A DNA stretch of 38,493 nt from Rhodopirellula sp. (GTDB lineage Bacteria > Planctomycetota > Planctomycetia > Pirellulales > Thermoguttaceae). The translations under genes and the position numbers were made by a program. Each line of letters opens with the position of its first letter. The first letter of the stretch is position 1. The stretch is taken from NCBI GenBank assembly GCA_012728855.1, contig JAAYEH010000024.1:1-38493 (forward strand). Reading direction: 5' to 3'. Shown piece by piece: positions 15,919 to 25,700 of the stretch. The notes under the pieces were generated by a model. That model saw only the letters and a program-made list of their open reading frames with translations. It searched no databases and was not told the origin of the DNA.

Positions 15919-17535
15919 CCCGTCGTCCTCATTGACGGCCGCGAACTCGAACTCTCCCCCGGTGAACGTCTCAACGCCATCCAGGCCGCTGAGCGCGTTG
16001 GGATCCAGATTCCGCACTACTGCTGGCACCCGGGACTGACGGTCGTGGGCAGTTGCCGGATGTGCCTGGTCGAGGTCGGCACCCGTGACGCCGCAACGGG
16101 GGAAATCAGCATGATGCCCAAGCTGATACCGGGCTGCAACACCCCGGTCCGCGATGGCATGGTCATCGTGACCAACAGCGAAAAGGTGCAGCAAGCCCGT
16201 GCGATGGTCGAGGAAGACCTCCTCCTCCGCCACCCGATCGATTGTCCCATTTGCGACAAGGCGGGTGAGTGCCTTTTGCAGGACTACCATTTCCAATACG
16301 GCCGGGACGAGCGCCGCGCGGATATTCGGCCATTTACCAGCCGCCGCCGAGACATCGGCGACGTCACGCTCTTCGTCGACCGCTGCGTAATGTGTAGCCG
16401 CTGTGTCCGCTTCTGCCGCGAGATAAGCGGAACCAATGAACTGATGGTCGTCAACCGCGGCGCGCACGAGGAGATCGACGTGGCGCCCGGCTTCCCGCTG
16501 GCCAATAACCTTTCGGGCAATGTCGTGGATCTCTGCCCGGTCGGCGCGCTGGGCGACAAGGATTTCCTCTACCGGCAACGGGTCTGGTATATGCGTCGCC
16601 ACATGGGCGTTTGCACCGGTTGCGCCACCGGTTGCTCGATCTGGGTCGAAGAGAACCAGGATCGCATCTATCGGCTCAAGCCGCGGGAAAACCCGCAGGT
16701 CAACCGTTGGTGGATTTGCAACGAAGGTCGCTACGGTTACCCGCACGTCCATCATGACCAACGACTGGCCCAGCCGCTGCGGCGCGATGGTCAAGTGCCG
16801 GTCGACCTGGATTGGACCGCGCTGCCCGCCGAGTTGCTCGAACGGCTCCGCAGTGCCGGCCGATTGGCGGCAGTCCTCTCGCCGTACTTGTCGGTCGAAG
16901 AAGCGTACCTGCTGGCAACGCTCGTTCGGGGCATCGACCGCGAGGCCCGACTCGTTCTCGGCCCGGTGCCGGTTGTCGGCGAGGACGAGCGGTTCCCCAA
17001 CGGTTTCATCATTTCATCGGAGAAATGCCCCAATCGCCGCGGGGTCGAAGAGATCATCGCACGATTCGAGAACGGCCGCATCACCGCGCTGGACCACTTC
17101 CTGCCCGAACTGGCGGACGGTCAAATCGCTGGCGTTTGGTTTTCGGGCGGGTACAAGAACGCGAATTGGATCGAAGAAGAGAAAGCCCGGCCGCTAGCGG
17201 CAGTGAAGCTCTTGGTCGTCCAAGATCTCTTTCCTTCGGCGATTTCGGCGCTGGCAACCTATGAGTTGCCTGCGGCGGCTTTTGCCGAACGCGACGGTTC
17301 CTACGTCAATCGCAACGATCACCTCCAGTCTGTCCGCTGGGCGATACGCCCGCCGCACGGCGTCCGGCCGGAGGGAACCCTGTACTGGGAGATGCTCGGC
17401 CGTTCGGGTTTGTACAACGCCCGCGAGGTGCTTCGTGAGATCGCCGCAGAGATCCCCTATTTCCACGCCGCCGGCGCAGGAGTGCCGGACGTGGGACTGA
17501 ACTTGAAGGTGAATTCATTGGCAGAAAGAACTTAG
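15907..17535 (+). CDS. nuoG: NADH-quinone oxidoreductase subunit G, short form
   Basis: The 75-kDa iron-sulfur subunit of the peripheral arm. Visible ligands: [2Fe-2S] C39, C50, C53, C77; H109 with C113, C116, C122 for a histidine-coordinated [4Fe-4S]; C160, C163, C166 and C210 for the next; and an additional N7-type set C236, C239, C243, C271 in the molybdopterin-oxidoreductase Fe4S4 domain. At 542 residues it is much shorter than E. coli NuoG (about 900), because the C-terminal molybdopterin-like domain is reduced to about 270 residues. The ATG at 15907 comes from a heptamer array and the TAG stop from another. The final residues (LAERT) read into that second array. Electron-carrying part complete. 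Confidence 0.93.
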   Translation: MTSDPVVLIDGRELELSPGERLNAIQAAERVGIQIPHYCWHPGLTVVGSCRMCLVEVGTRDAATGEISMMPKLIPGCNTPVRDGMVIVTNSEKVQQARAMVEEDLLLRHPIDCPICDKAGECLLQDYHFQYGRDERRADIRPFTSRRRDIGDVTLFVDRCVMCSRCVRFCREISGTNELMVVNRGAHEEIDVAPGFPLANNLSGNVVDLCPVGALGDKDFLYRQRVWYMRRHMGVCTGCATGCSIWVEENQDRIYRLKPRENPQVNRWWICNEGRYGYPHVHHDQRLAQPLRRDGQVPVDLDWTALPAELLERLRSAGRLAAVLSPYLSVEEAYLLATLVRGIDREARLVLGPVPVVGEDERFPNGFIISSEKCPNRRGVEEIIARFENGRITALDHFLPELADGQIAGVWFSGGYKNANWIEEEKARPLAAVKLLVVQDLFPSAISALATYELPAAAFAERDGSYVNRNDHLQSVRWAIRPPHGVRPEGTLYWEMLGRSGLYNAREVLREIAAEIPYFHAAGAGVPDVGLNLKVNSLAERT

Positions 17536-17610
17536 AACTTAGAACTTAGGACTTAGGACGAGACTGATCGAGAAACTAAGCACTAAGCACTAAGATCTAA
17601 GACCTAAGAT
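17529..17610. repeat. Inverted heptamer arrays between nuoG and nuoH
   Basis: The left array has four 7-nt units (AACTTAG three times, then GACTTAG, 17529-17556). The right array has five (CTAAGCA twice, CTAAGAT, CTAAGAC, CTAAGAT, 17576-17610). CTTAG and CTAAG are complementary, so the arrays can fold into a long imperfect hairpin with a 19-nt loop. The first left unit contains the nuoG stop TAG (17533-17535). With the nuoB-nuoC spacer, this is one of the only two gaps larger than 20 nt inside the nuo operon. A role in mRNA stability or partial termination is possible. Confidence 0.8.
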
Positions 17611-17633
17611 CTTCCCCCCGGGAAAAACAGTCT

Positions 17634-18872
17634 ATGGCCGCAATCATCGTCGCCCTAGTCAAAATCGCGATTGTCATCGGGAGTCTGATGACGGCGGCGG
17701 CCTATTTCGTGCTGCTGGAGCGTCGCATGGCCGCCTGGATCCAGGATCGCCGCGGACCGAATCGGGTGGGCATACCGCTGACCAAAATCCGCGTCCTCGG
17801 ATTGGGGCAGCCGCTGGCCGACGGCGTGAAATTCATCTTCAAGGAGGAATTCACCCCGGCCCACGTCGACAAGCTGCTGTACTTCCTGGGGCCGGTCGTG
17901 ATCTTCGTCGCGGCCATCGGCGCCTTTGCCGTCATCCCTTTCGGCAGCGCGTTGCCGCCGCTGGGGATCGAAAGCCTGCCGGAGCCGATCCACCTGGTCG
18001 TCGCTCCCGGCGTCGACGTAGGGCTTCTCTACATCTTTGCCGTGAATAGCCTCGCCGTTTATGGGCTGATCCTGGGAAGCTGGGCCAGCAACGACAAGTA
18101 TTCCTTTCTCGGCGGCATGAGAAGCGGAGCGCAGTTGATCTCCTACGAAATTCCGTTGGGGCTGGGGATCGTGGGCGTGGTTTTCATGGCCGGATCGCTG
18201 CAGCTTGAGACGATCATTGCCCAGCAGGCCGAGACCGGCGCGTGGAACGTCTTCGTGCAGCCGCTGGGCTTCCTCGTCTTCTTCGTGGCGGCGTTTGCCG
18301 AGGCCGGCCGCCTGCCGTTCGATCTGCCCGAAGCGGAACAGGAACTCGTGGGTGGCTACCACACGGAATACTCGGGCATCAAGCTGATGATGTACCTGGT
18401 GGCGGAATTTCTCCATATGATCACCGCCAGCTTCCTGATCGTGATCCTTTTCTTCGGCGGCTGGCACTTCTGGGGCCTCACCGGCGCCGGCAACGACGTG
18501 ACCTGGCCGATCGCCATCCTGCGGGTGGCGGTGCTCTTGACCAAGGTCATGCTCGTGATCCTATTCTTCATGGTGGCGCGGTGGAGCTGGCCCCGCTTTC
18601 GCTTCGATCAACTGATGAACCTGGCCTGGAAGGCGATGCTGCCGCTGGGGCTGGCGAACCTGCTGGTGGTGGCCCTCTGGATCGAGTACGGCACACGTGT
18701 GGTTCAGGCCCTTGGACTGCCCGGTGGGATCGCGATGGCGGTGGCCGGATGGACTGTGCTCGTCGTGTCGTGGCTGGTGCTGGTGCAGGCCATCCCGGCG
18801 ACGACCGACAACCGCCCCCGATTCGGTTCCGAGTTCGCCCCAGAGCCGTGGGAGGAAAAGCCGACGCGATGA
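17634..18872 (+). CDS. nuoH: NADH-quinone oxidoreductase subunit H
   Basis: Membrane subunit that links the peripheral arm to the proton-pumping arm and forms the quinone-entry chamber. 412 residues with about nine helices. Signatures: LLERRMAAWIQDRRGPNRVG (27-46) and the acidic helix/loop AFAEAGRLPFDLPEAEQELVGGYHTEYSG, whose central parts are strongly conserved. It is longer than E. coli NuoH (325), mostly through longer loops in the middle (SALPPLGIESLPEPIH). The stop codon overlaps the nuoI start in ATGA. Confidence 0.96.
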   Translation: MAAIIVALVKIAIVIGSLMTAAAYFVLLERRMAAWIQDRRGPNRVGIPLTKIRVLGLGQPLADGVKFIFKEEFTPAHVDKLLYFLGPVVIFVAAIGAFAVIPFGSALPPLGIESLPEPIHLVVAPGVDVGLLYIFAVNSLAVYGLILGSWASNDKYSFLGGMRSGAQLISYEIPLGLGIVGVVFMAGSLQLETIIAQQAETGAWNVFVQPLGFLVFFVAAFAEAGRLPFDLPEAEQELVGGYHTEYSGIKLMMYLVAEFLHMITASFLIVILFFGGWHFWGLTGAGNDVTWPIAILRVAVLLTKVMLVILFFMVARWSWPRFRFDQLMNLAWKAMLPLGLANLLVVALWIEYGTRVVQALGLPGGIAMAVAGWTVLVVSWLVLVQAIPATTDNRPRFGSEFAPEPWEEKPTR

Positions 18873-19501
18873 AACCGGACGACAAGAACATTCAATGGAT
18901 CGAGGAACCCAAGTTGGGAGCGACGGGCCGGATCTACCTGCCTTTGTTCGTTGAGGGGTTGACCACGACCGTCAAGCACCTGTTGGGCCCGAAGATGACG
19001 GTCGAGTTTCCCGAACAACGGCATCAGGCGGCCGATCCTCTGCTCTATCGGGGCGTCCACCGTCTGAACCGCGATGGACAAGGGCGGGTGAAATGCGTGG
19101 CTTGCTTCCTCTGCGCCACCGCCTGCCCGGCCCACTGCATCGACATCGTCGCCGCGGAAAGTCCCTGGCCCGACCGGGAAAAATACCCCGCCAGCTTCAC
19201 AATCGACGAGCTTCGCTGTATCTTCTGCGGCATGTGCGAAGAGGCATGCCCCGTCGATGCCATCGAACTGACCAGCCTCTACGACCTGTCGGGCAAGAGC
19301 CGCGAGGAGATGATCTTCGACAAGGAGAAACTGCTCAGCGTCTACGACCGCACCAAGGATAGCGAGCCGATGCAGTCGGTCCGCATCGCCGCTGAATCCG
19401 AGCCGGTCGGCGGCGAGAGGCCGGCCCTTCTGCCGGAAAGCCAAGGGCCGCCCGAGTTGGCCGAGAAAGAATCGCCCGCGCCAGGGGAGGAAACGCCGTG
19501 A
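18869..19501 (+). CDS. nuoI: NADH-quinone oxidoreductase subunit I
   Basis: TYKY-type ferredoxin subunit of the peripheral arm, carrying clusters N6a and N6b. 210 residues. Two 4Fe-4S motifs are complete: C76, C79, C82, C86P and C117, C120, C123, C127P. The frame is open far upstream inside nuoH, but ATG at 18869 overlaps the nuoH stop (ATGA) and begins where homology begins. The last 40 or so residues (GGERPALLPESQG onward) form a proline- and glutamate-rich tail not seen in E. coli NuoI. Overlaps nuoJ by 4 nt (GTGA). Confidence 0.95.
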   Translation: MKPDDKNIQWIEEPKLGATGRIYLPLFVEGLTTTVKHLLGPKMTVEFPEQRHQAADPLLYRGVHRLNRDGQGRVKCVACFLCATACPAHCIDIVAAESPWPDREKYPASFTIDELRCIFCGMCEEACPVDAIELTSLYDLSGKSREEMIFDKEKLLSVYDRTKDSEPMQSVRIAAESEPVGGERPALLPESQGPPELAEKESPAPGEETP

Positions 19502-20277
19502 ACAGTCCGCAAGCGATCTTCGTCGCGGCAACGCTGCTGGGCGCGGTGGCCATGTGGCTGCTGTTGCCTCGGGGACAGGCCCGCGGCCGGCCGTTAGGGA
19601 TCCTTCTTGGCACGATCGGCGTGGGGCTGTTGGCCTCGCAAGTGCCCCGCATCGGCCGTTGGGGGGAGGACAGCGTCTTCCTGATTCTGGCCGCTGTCAC
19701 CGTCATCGCCGCCGCGGCAACGGTCACGCTTCGCAATCCTCTCTACTCGGCGATCTGGTTTGGCCTCTCGCTCCTGGGCACCGCGGGGCTGTTCTTGCTT
19801 CAGGGGGCCGCCTTTCTGGCCGTCGCCACCGTGATCGTCTACGCCGGCGCCATTCTGGTGACGTTTCTCTTCCTGCTGATGCTTGCCAATTCACAGGGTG
19901 GGGCGTACTACGATCGTGTGGCTTGGGAAGCGTCGCTCTCGGCGTTCGCCGGCACGGTGATTGTCGGCATCCTTTCCATGACCACCATCGACGTGCTCGC
20001 GGATCCTTCCGACCGGCTCGTCGCGGCCGCCGCCACGGAGGCGGAACTCGCCACGGGCGTGCTCAGCGACTATCCGATCGCACTGTTGGGAGGAGAGCTT
20101 TTTGGCCGCCATCTGATCGCGGTGGAGGTCGCCGGCACACTATTGCTGGCCGCCCTGGTGGGAGCGGCGGCCATCGTCGCCCAGAGCCGGAGCAATCGCC
20201 CCGCGGGAGTTTCCGATCCCGGTGATTCGCCCCCCTCCGCGATGACCGAGAACCAAGCCAAGGCGGAGCAGCGATGA
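19498..20277 (+). CDS. nuoJ: NADH-quinone oxidoreductase subunit J, extended
   Basis: Membrane subunit near the arm junction that takes part in coupling. 259 residues, longer than the usual 170-200. The conserved core starts at about residue 60 (FLILAAVTVIAAAATVTLRNP) and includes AVATVIVYAGAILVTFLFLLML, where the helix with the pi-bulge lies. An extra N-terminal region of about 55 residues has two hydrophobic stretches (ATLLGAVAMWLLL and LGILLGTIGVGLLA), and a hydrophilic tail follows the last helix. Start GTG at 19498 overlaps nuoI; the stop overlaps the nuoK ATG. Confidence 0.93.
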   Translation: MNSPQAIFVAATLLGAVAMWLLLPRGQARGRPLGILLGTIGVGLLASQVPRIGRWGEDSVFLILAAVTVIAAAATVTLRNPLYSAIWFGLSLLGTAGLFLLQGAAFLAVATVIVYAGAILVTFLFLLMLANSQGGAYYDRVAWEASLSAFAGTVIVGILSMTTIDVLADPSDRLVAAAATEAELATGVLSDYPIALLGGELFGRHLIAVEVAGTLLLAALVGAAAIVAQSRSNRPAGVSDPGDSPPSAMTENQAKAEQR

Positions 20278-20726
20278 TGGCCTACGAACTCCATTTGTTG
20301 ACTAATTATTTGATCGTGGGGGCGCTGCTCTTCGGGATCGGGCTGATCGGTTTCTTGAGCCGGCGCAATATGATCGTCATGTTCCTCTCGGCGGAAATGA
20401 TGCTCCAAGGCGTCTCGATCAGCCTCGTTGCCTGGGGACGCTATTTCAACGACCTCGACGGGCAGATCCTGGTGATCTTCATCATCACCGTGGCTGCCTG
20501 CGAGGCTGCTTTGGCGCTGGCCTTGATCCTCATGCTCTTCCAGCGCCGCGGCAACCTCGACATCGCGCTGTGGCATGACCTGCGCGAGTCGAACCAGCCG
20601 CCCTACGTCGATCGCGAACTGCCGGAAACGCCGCCGTATGCGTCGGGCCCCTGGCCCTCGCTGACGCCGGCCGGTCGCCGACCGGACCTTCCGCGGGAAG
20701 AAACGGACTACCGCAGCCATGTTTAG
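20274..20726 (+). CDS. nuoK: NADH-quinone oxidoreductase subunit K, extended
   Basis: MrpC-like membrane subunit with three helices and conserved acidic residues used in proton transfer. The core of about 100 residues is typical: LFGIGLIGFLSRRNMIVMFLSAEMMLQGVSIS (glutamate in helix 2) and ITVAACEAALALALILMLF (glutamate in helix 3). The 150-residue product carries about 50 additional C-terminal residues rich in proline and charge (RGNLDIALWHDLRESNQPPY onward), probably cytoplasmic. ATG at 20274 overlaps the nuoJ stop; a second ATG follows at 20277. Overlaps nuoL by 8 nt. Confidence 0.93.
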   Translation: MMAYELHLLTNYLIVGALLFGIGLIGFLSRRNMIVMFLSAEMMLQGVSISLVAWGRYFNDLDGQILVIFIITVAACEAALALALILMLFQRRGNLDIALWHDLRESNQPPYVDRELPETPPYASGPWPSLTPAGRRPDLPREETDYRSHV

Positions 20727-22773
20727 CATCCCGATATTGCTCGTCCTCGTCCCCGCGCTGCCTTTGCTTGCAGCGCTGCTGACCGCTGCGCTGGGCAAGA
20801 AAGTGCTCCGCGAGCAGAGCCACTGGCCCGTGGTCGCGGGGATCGGGCTATCGCTGCTGGCCGCGCTGGGTCTGCTCGCGCAGGTTCGGGCGGCCGTTGA
20901 CCATGCCGACTCGGGGCAGGTTGGATACGAGCAGGTCGTTCGGCTCTGGACCTGGGCCGATGTCGATGGGGCGCTGGAGTCCGAGTCGCCCCAGCCGATT
21001 GGGATCGCCACGTTGGATTTCACGATCGAGGTTGCCCTCCGCGCCGATCCGCTCACGGCGGTAATGCTCGTCACCGTCACTCTCGTTTCGTTGTTGGTGG
21101 CCGTCTACTCGATCGGTTACATGCACGACGATCCCGGTTATTGGCGGTTTTTCGCGTATATCGGCCTGTTCGTCTTCTCGATGACGATGCTGGTGTCGGT
21201 GAGCAATTTCGTCATGCTCTACGTCTTCTGGGAAGCGGTCGGCTTATGCAGTTACCTGCTGATCGGGTTCTGGTTCCAGAAACCGGCGGCGGCCGCCGCC
21301 GGCAAAAAGGCGTTTCTGGTCAATCGCATCGGCGACTTCGGCTTCGCCTTGGGGGTATTTCTCATCTGGACCACCTATGGCACGCTTAGTTTTCACGACA
21401 CACTCGACGCGACCGGCCTACGGACCGTCGGCGTCCTCGGGCAGACCCGCCTGGCCGATCCGTCGCTCTACGTCGGCGGCGGCGTCGCCACGGCGATCTG
21501 CCTGCTGTTGCTCTTGGGGGCCTGCGGCAAGAGCGCCCAGTTTCCACTGCACGTCTGGCTTCCTGACGCCATGGAAGGCCCCACGCCGGTCAGCGCCCTG
21601 ATCCACGCGGCCACCATGGTCACGGCGGGCGTCTACATGATTGCCCGCTGCACGCCCTTGTTCCACGCCTCGGGCGAAGCCTTTCAGGCGGTGGCGGTCG
21701 TCGGCGGTTTCACGGCGCTGCTGGCCGCCGCTATTGCCGTCACACAAACCGACCTGAAGCGGATCCTCGCCTACTCGACGATCAGCCAACTCGGCTATAT
21801 GTTCCTCGGCCTCGGGGCGGGCACGCTGTTGGGGATCACCGCCGGCATGTTCCATTTATTCACCCACGCCTTCTTCAAGGCGCTGCTGTTCCTCGGCGCC
21901 GGCAGCGTGATGCACGCGATGGGCGGCGTGATCGATATCCGCCGTTTCGGCGGCCTCCGCCATCGCCTGCCGACGACCCACTGGACGTTTCTGATCGGCT
22001 GCCTTGCCTTGGCGGCATTTCCGGGATTTTCCGGGTTCTTCAGCAAGGATGAGATCCTCGTCGCGTTGAAGGAAAACTCGCTCTACGGCCCCGCGCCGTC
22101 GCTCTACGGAATCCTCTATCTCGCCGCCTCGCTGACGGCCTTCCTGACCGCTTTCTACACCTTCCGCGCATTCATCCTTACTTTCTATGGCCCGGAACGG
22201 ATCCCGCCCGAAGCCGGCGACCACGCGCACGAATCGCCCCGCAGGATGACCGTGCCGCTGGTTGTGCTGGCGGTTTTCGCCGCCTTCGTCGGCGCGTGGT
22301 TCTTTTTCACGCACGGGTTCGCCGAGTTCCTTCACCACACGCCGTCGCTGGCCTATGCGGGCATGGCGGCGGCGGAGACGGAAACCGCTGCGGTTCATCT
22401 GAAGGTGATGATCCTCAGCGCGGCGATCGGACTGGCGGGAATCGGTTTCGCGTGGCTGCTCTACGTGGCCTGGCCGAAGACGGCGGACCGGCTTGCCGCG
22501 GCGATGGACGCGCTCGGTCTCTATGGACTTTCCCACGGCAAGTTCTTCATCGACCAGGTGTACGACCTGCTGGTGGTCTGGCCGTTGGTCGGCCTGGCCC
22601 GGGCGAGTAGCTGGTTCGACCGCCGAGTGATCGACACGGTGGTTGATTGCATCGGCCTGGCGCCGCGGGGCATCGGGGCCATGCTCCGATCGTTGCAGTC
22701 GGGCATGGTGCAGTTCTATGCCCTGGCAATGGTGCTGGGGATGCTGGTTTTGATCGTGGCCCTACTCGTTTGA
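20719..22773 (+). CDS. nuoL: NADH-quinone oxidoreductase subunit L
   Basis: The distal antiporter-like proton-pumping subunit, 684 residues. Core features: FVFSMTMLVSVSNFVMLYVFWEAVGLCSYLL with the conserved glutamate of helix 5, SAQFPLHVWLPDAMEGPTPVSALIHAATMVTAGVY (helices 7-8 with the pumping lysine and the broken helix), TQTDLKRILAYSTISQLGYM and THAFFKALLFLGAGSVMHA. The hydrophilic stretch ERIPPEAGDHAHESPRRMTV precedes the C-terminal part, which contains the expected final helices and lateral helix region (HGKFFIDQVYDLLVVWPLVG). Seven nucleotides separate it from the nuoM-nuoN fusion. Confidence 0.96.
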   Translation: MFSIPILLVLVPALPLLAALLTAALGKKVLREQSHWPVVAGIGLSLLAALGLLAQVRAAVDHADSGQVGYEQVVRLWTWADVDGALESESPQPIGIATLDFTIEVALRADPLTAVMLVTVTLVSLLVAVYSIGYMHDDPGYWRFFAYIGLFVFSMTMLVSVSNFVMLYVFWEAVGLCSYLLIGFWFQKPAAAAAGKKAFLVNRIGDFGFALGVFLIWTTYGTLSFHDTLDATGLRTVGVLGQTRLADPSLYVGGGVATAICLLLLLGACGKSAQFPLHVWLPDAMEGPTPVSALIHAATMVTAGVYMIARCTPLFHASGEAFQAVAVVGGFTALLAAAIAVTQTDLKRILAYSTISQLGYMFLGLGAGTLLGITAGMFHLFTHAFFKALLFLGAGSVMHAMGGVIDIRRFGGLRHRLPTTHWTFLIGCLALAAFPGFSGFFSKDEILVALKENSLYGPAPSLYGILYLAASLTAFLTAFYTFRAFILTFYGPERIPPEAGDHAHESPRRMTVPLVVLAVFAAFVGAWFFFTHGFAEFLHHTPSLAYAGMAAAETETAAVHLKVMILSAAIGLAGIGFAWLLYVAWPKTADRLAAAMDALGLYGLSHGKFFIDQVYDLLVVWPLVGLARASSWFDRRVIDTVVDCIGLAPRGIGAMLRSLQSGMVQFYALAMVLGMLVLIVALLV

Positions 22774-22780
22774 ACCGACT

Positions 22781-25700
22781 ATGGTAAGCCTACAGCCCAA
22801 CATGCTCCTGGCGACTCTCGTCTTGCCGCTGGCCGGCGTGGCCTTGGCCGGTGGCGACCGCGCCAGGGTTCGCCAGAGCGCACTGGTGACGACCACGATC
22901 AACTTCCTGCTCGCCGCCTTCTTGGTACTCCAGTACCTGCCGGGCACGGAGGCTTTCGCCCTGGTCGACTGGGCATGGCTGGGCGGGACCGATGCCCCGG
23001 TCGACATCCGCTTCAGCATCGCTCTGGACGGCCTCAGCCTCTGGCTTTTCGCCCTGACCACGCTGTTGATGGTTGTCGCGGTGCTGGTAAGCTGGGAGGC
23101 GATCCGCGAACACGCCTCGACCTATTACCGGCTGCTGCTCTTGTTGGAGACCGGGATGCTGGGCGTCTTCGTCGCCCGCGACATCATCCTCTTCTACGTC
23201 TTCTTCGAATTCACACTCATCCCGCTCTTCTTCCTGATCGGCATCTGGGGGAGCGAGCAGCGCCGCCACGCCGCCGTGAAGTTCTTCCTCTTCACGCTCG
23301 CCGGCAGCCTGCTGACCTTCCTCGGCCTACTGGCGATCGTGCTCTGGGATTACCAAGCTTCGCCGCTGGGCCGGATGACGTTCTCAATTCCTCAACTCAC
23401 CGCCAATCTGGCCGGGAACCCCATGCCCTTTGGCCTGCAACTGGCGGTGTTCGTGGCGTTGTTCGCCGGGTTCGCGATCAAGGTGCCGCTCTTCCCGCTG
23501 CACACATGGTTGCCGTTGGCCCACGTGCAGGCTCCGACCGCCGGCAGTGTGATTCTGGCCGGCGTACTGCTGAAGATCGGAACCTATGGTTTCCTGCGGT
23601 TCAACTTGCCGATGCTGCCCGAGGCAACCGCCTGGTGCATGCCCTGGGTGCTCTCGCTTTCCGTGATCGGCATTATCTACGGCGCCCTGGTTGCACTGGC
23701 GCAGGAAGACATGAAGCGGCTGATCGCCTATTCCAGCGTCAGCCATCTGGGATTCTGTATGCTCGGCATTTTCTCGCTCAACCGTCTGGGAGTGCAGGGG
23801 GGCGTGCTGCAGATGATCAACCACGGGCTGTCGACAGGCGGGCTGTTCGCCCTGGTCGGCATGCTCTACGAGCGCTACCACACTCGCCAAATCCGCGACT
23901 ATGGCGGCATCGCCCGGCGGTTGCCGATCCTGGCTTTCTTTATGCTCGTGATGACCTTGGCAAGCATCGGTCTGCCCGGGCTGAACGGATTTGCCGGTGA
24001 GTTCCTCCTCTTGCTCGGCATGTTTCAACGGGCGTGGACGGAAGCGCCGCCGGAGTGGGCGATCGGGTTGCGCGGGATCGCCGTGCTGGCGGTGACGGGC
24101 GTAATTCTGGGGGCCTGGTACATGCTCAGCCTGGTTCAGCGGGTGTTTTTCGGCCCGCTCCGTGAGCCCAGCCCCGACGATCGGCACGACCATTCACCGG
24201 TGCGAGATCTCTCCTTCCGCGAAGTGATGGCGCTCAGTCCGCTGGTCGTCTTCATCGTCTGGATCGGCGTTCAGCCATCGTTCTTCCTCGAGCGGATGGC
24301 GCCTACTTTGGACCGTATCACGGCCGGATCTGAGGAGGCCCTGAAAGCTCAGAGCGGTCCCGGGTGGGGCGAGCCGCGGGGTAGGGAATCGCTTTCCGTA
24401 TCGGCCAAACAATCGCCTGACTCGTTGCAGCCCATTCGGCACGAAGAAAGACTTTTCGCCCCCGTTGCGCTCGCCTCCTACACCGCATCGCCCACCGCCA
24501 TTGCCGCGATTTTCTCGGGAACTACTCTGGCAGCGTTAACCGCAGCTCCGCCGCCGGCTTTGAATGACCTTCCGTTGGTCATCCCTGAAATGATCCTCAT
24601 TGCCGTCGCCGTGTTGATCTATGTCACCGGCGCATTCTTCGACACGAAAAAGCCGTGGAGTTGGATCGCCCTGGCCGCCATTGCCGCGGCCGCCGTGACG
24701 CTGTGGGCGATCTCAGGCCGGGGCGTGGTCGACGGATCGCTGCAACTCGATGCGTTGTCGTATTACATCCGCTGGCTCACGCTCGGCGTGGCGGCGCTGT
24801 TGGTGTTGTTGACCTTCCGCCCGCTCGCGGCGCCGGGAACCCCGGAGTACGTCGGCTCGCTGCTGTTGGTCATCGCGGGAACGATGTTGATCTCCTGGGC
24901 GGGCAACCTGATTCTGTTGTTTCTCGGCCTCGAACTGGTCTCCATCCCGACCTATATCCTGCTCTATCTCGGCCGCCGCGACGTGCTGGCGCGCGAAGCG
25001 ACGGCCAAGTATTTCTTCCTGAGCATCCTGGCCTCGGCACTGCTGCTCTATGGGCTGACGTTTTTCTATGGGGCCACCGGCTCGATGGACCTTGCCGCCG
25101 GCGCCGAACTGCTCGGCGTCGGGCCATTGGCCGGCATCGCGCTGGTGCTGATCTTCGCCGGACTGGGGTTCCGCATCACGGCCGTTCCCTTCCATTTCTA
25201 CGCCCCCGACGTTTACCAGGGCACCACGCACGGCAATGCCGGCCTGCTGTCGATTATCCCCAAGATCGCCGGTCTGGTGGCGATCGTCCGCCTCACCACC
25301 GTGATCATCGCCGTGCCGGACCTCGCGCCTTATGCCTGGCGAGTTGCCCTGGCCCTCTCGATCGTCACCATGACGCTGGGCAATTTCATGGCCCTCTGGC
25401 AAGACAACGTCCGCCGGTTGATGGCCTATTCCTCGATCGCCCACGCCGGCTATCTGCTCATTGCCCTGGCCGTCTTCCTTGCCCCGGGACCGACGCTGCC
25501 GGCCGCCTGGGACGGCGTCTCCGCGTTGTTGCTCTACCTGTTGGTCTACGCCGTCGCCACGATCGGCACGTTCGCCGCATTGGCAGCGCTGGGACACGAA
25601 GACAAGCAGATCGATGGCGTTGACGAGTTGGCGGGCCTCGCCTGGACCGGCGGGACAGTCCGACCGATGATGGCCTGGTGCATGGCGGCCTTCATGTTCA

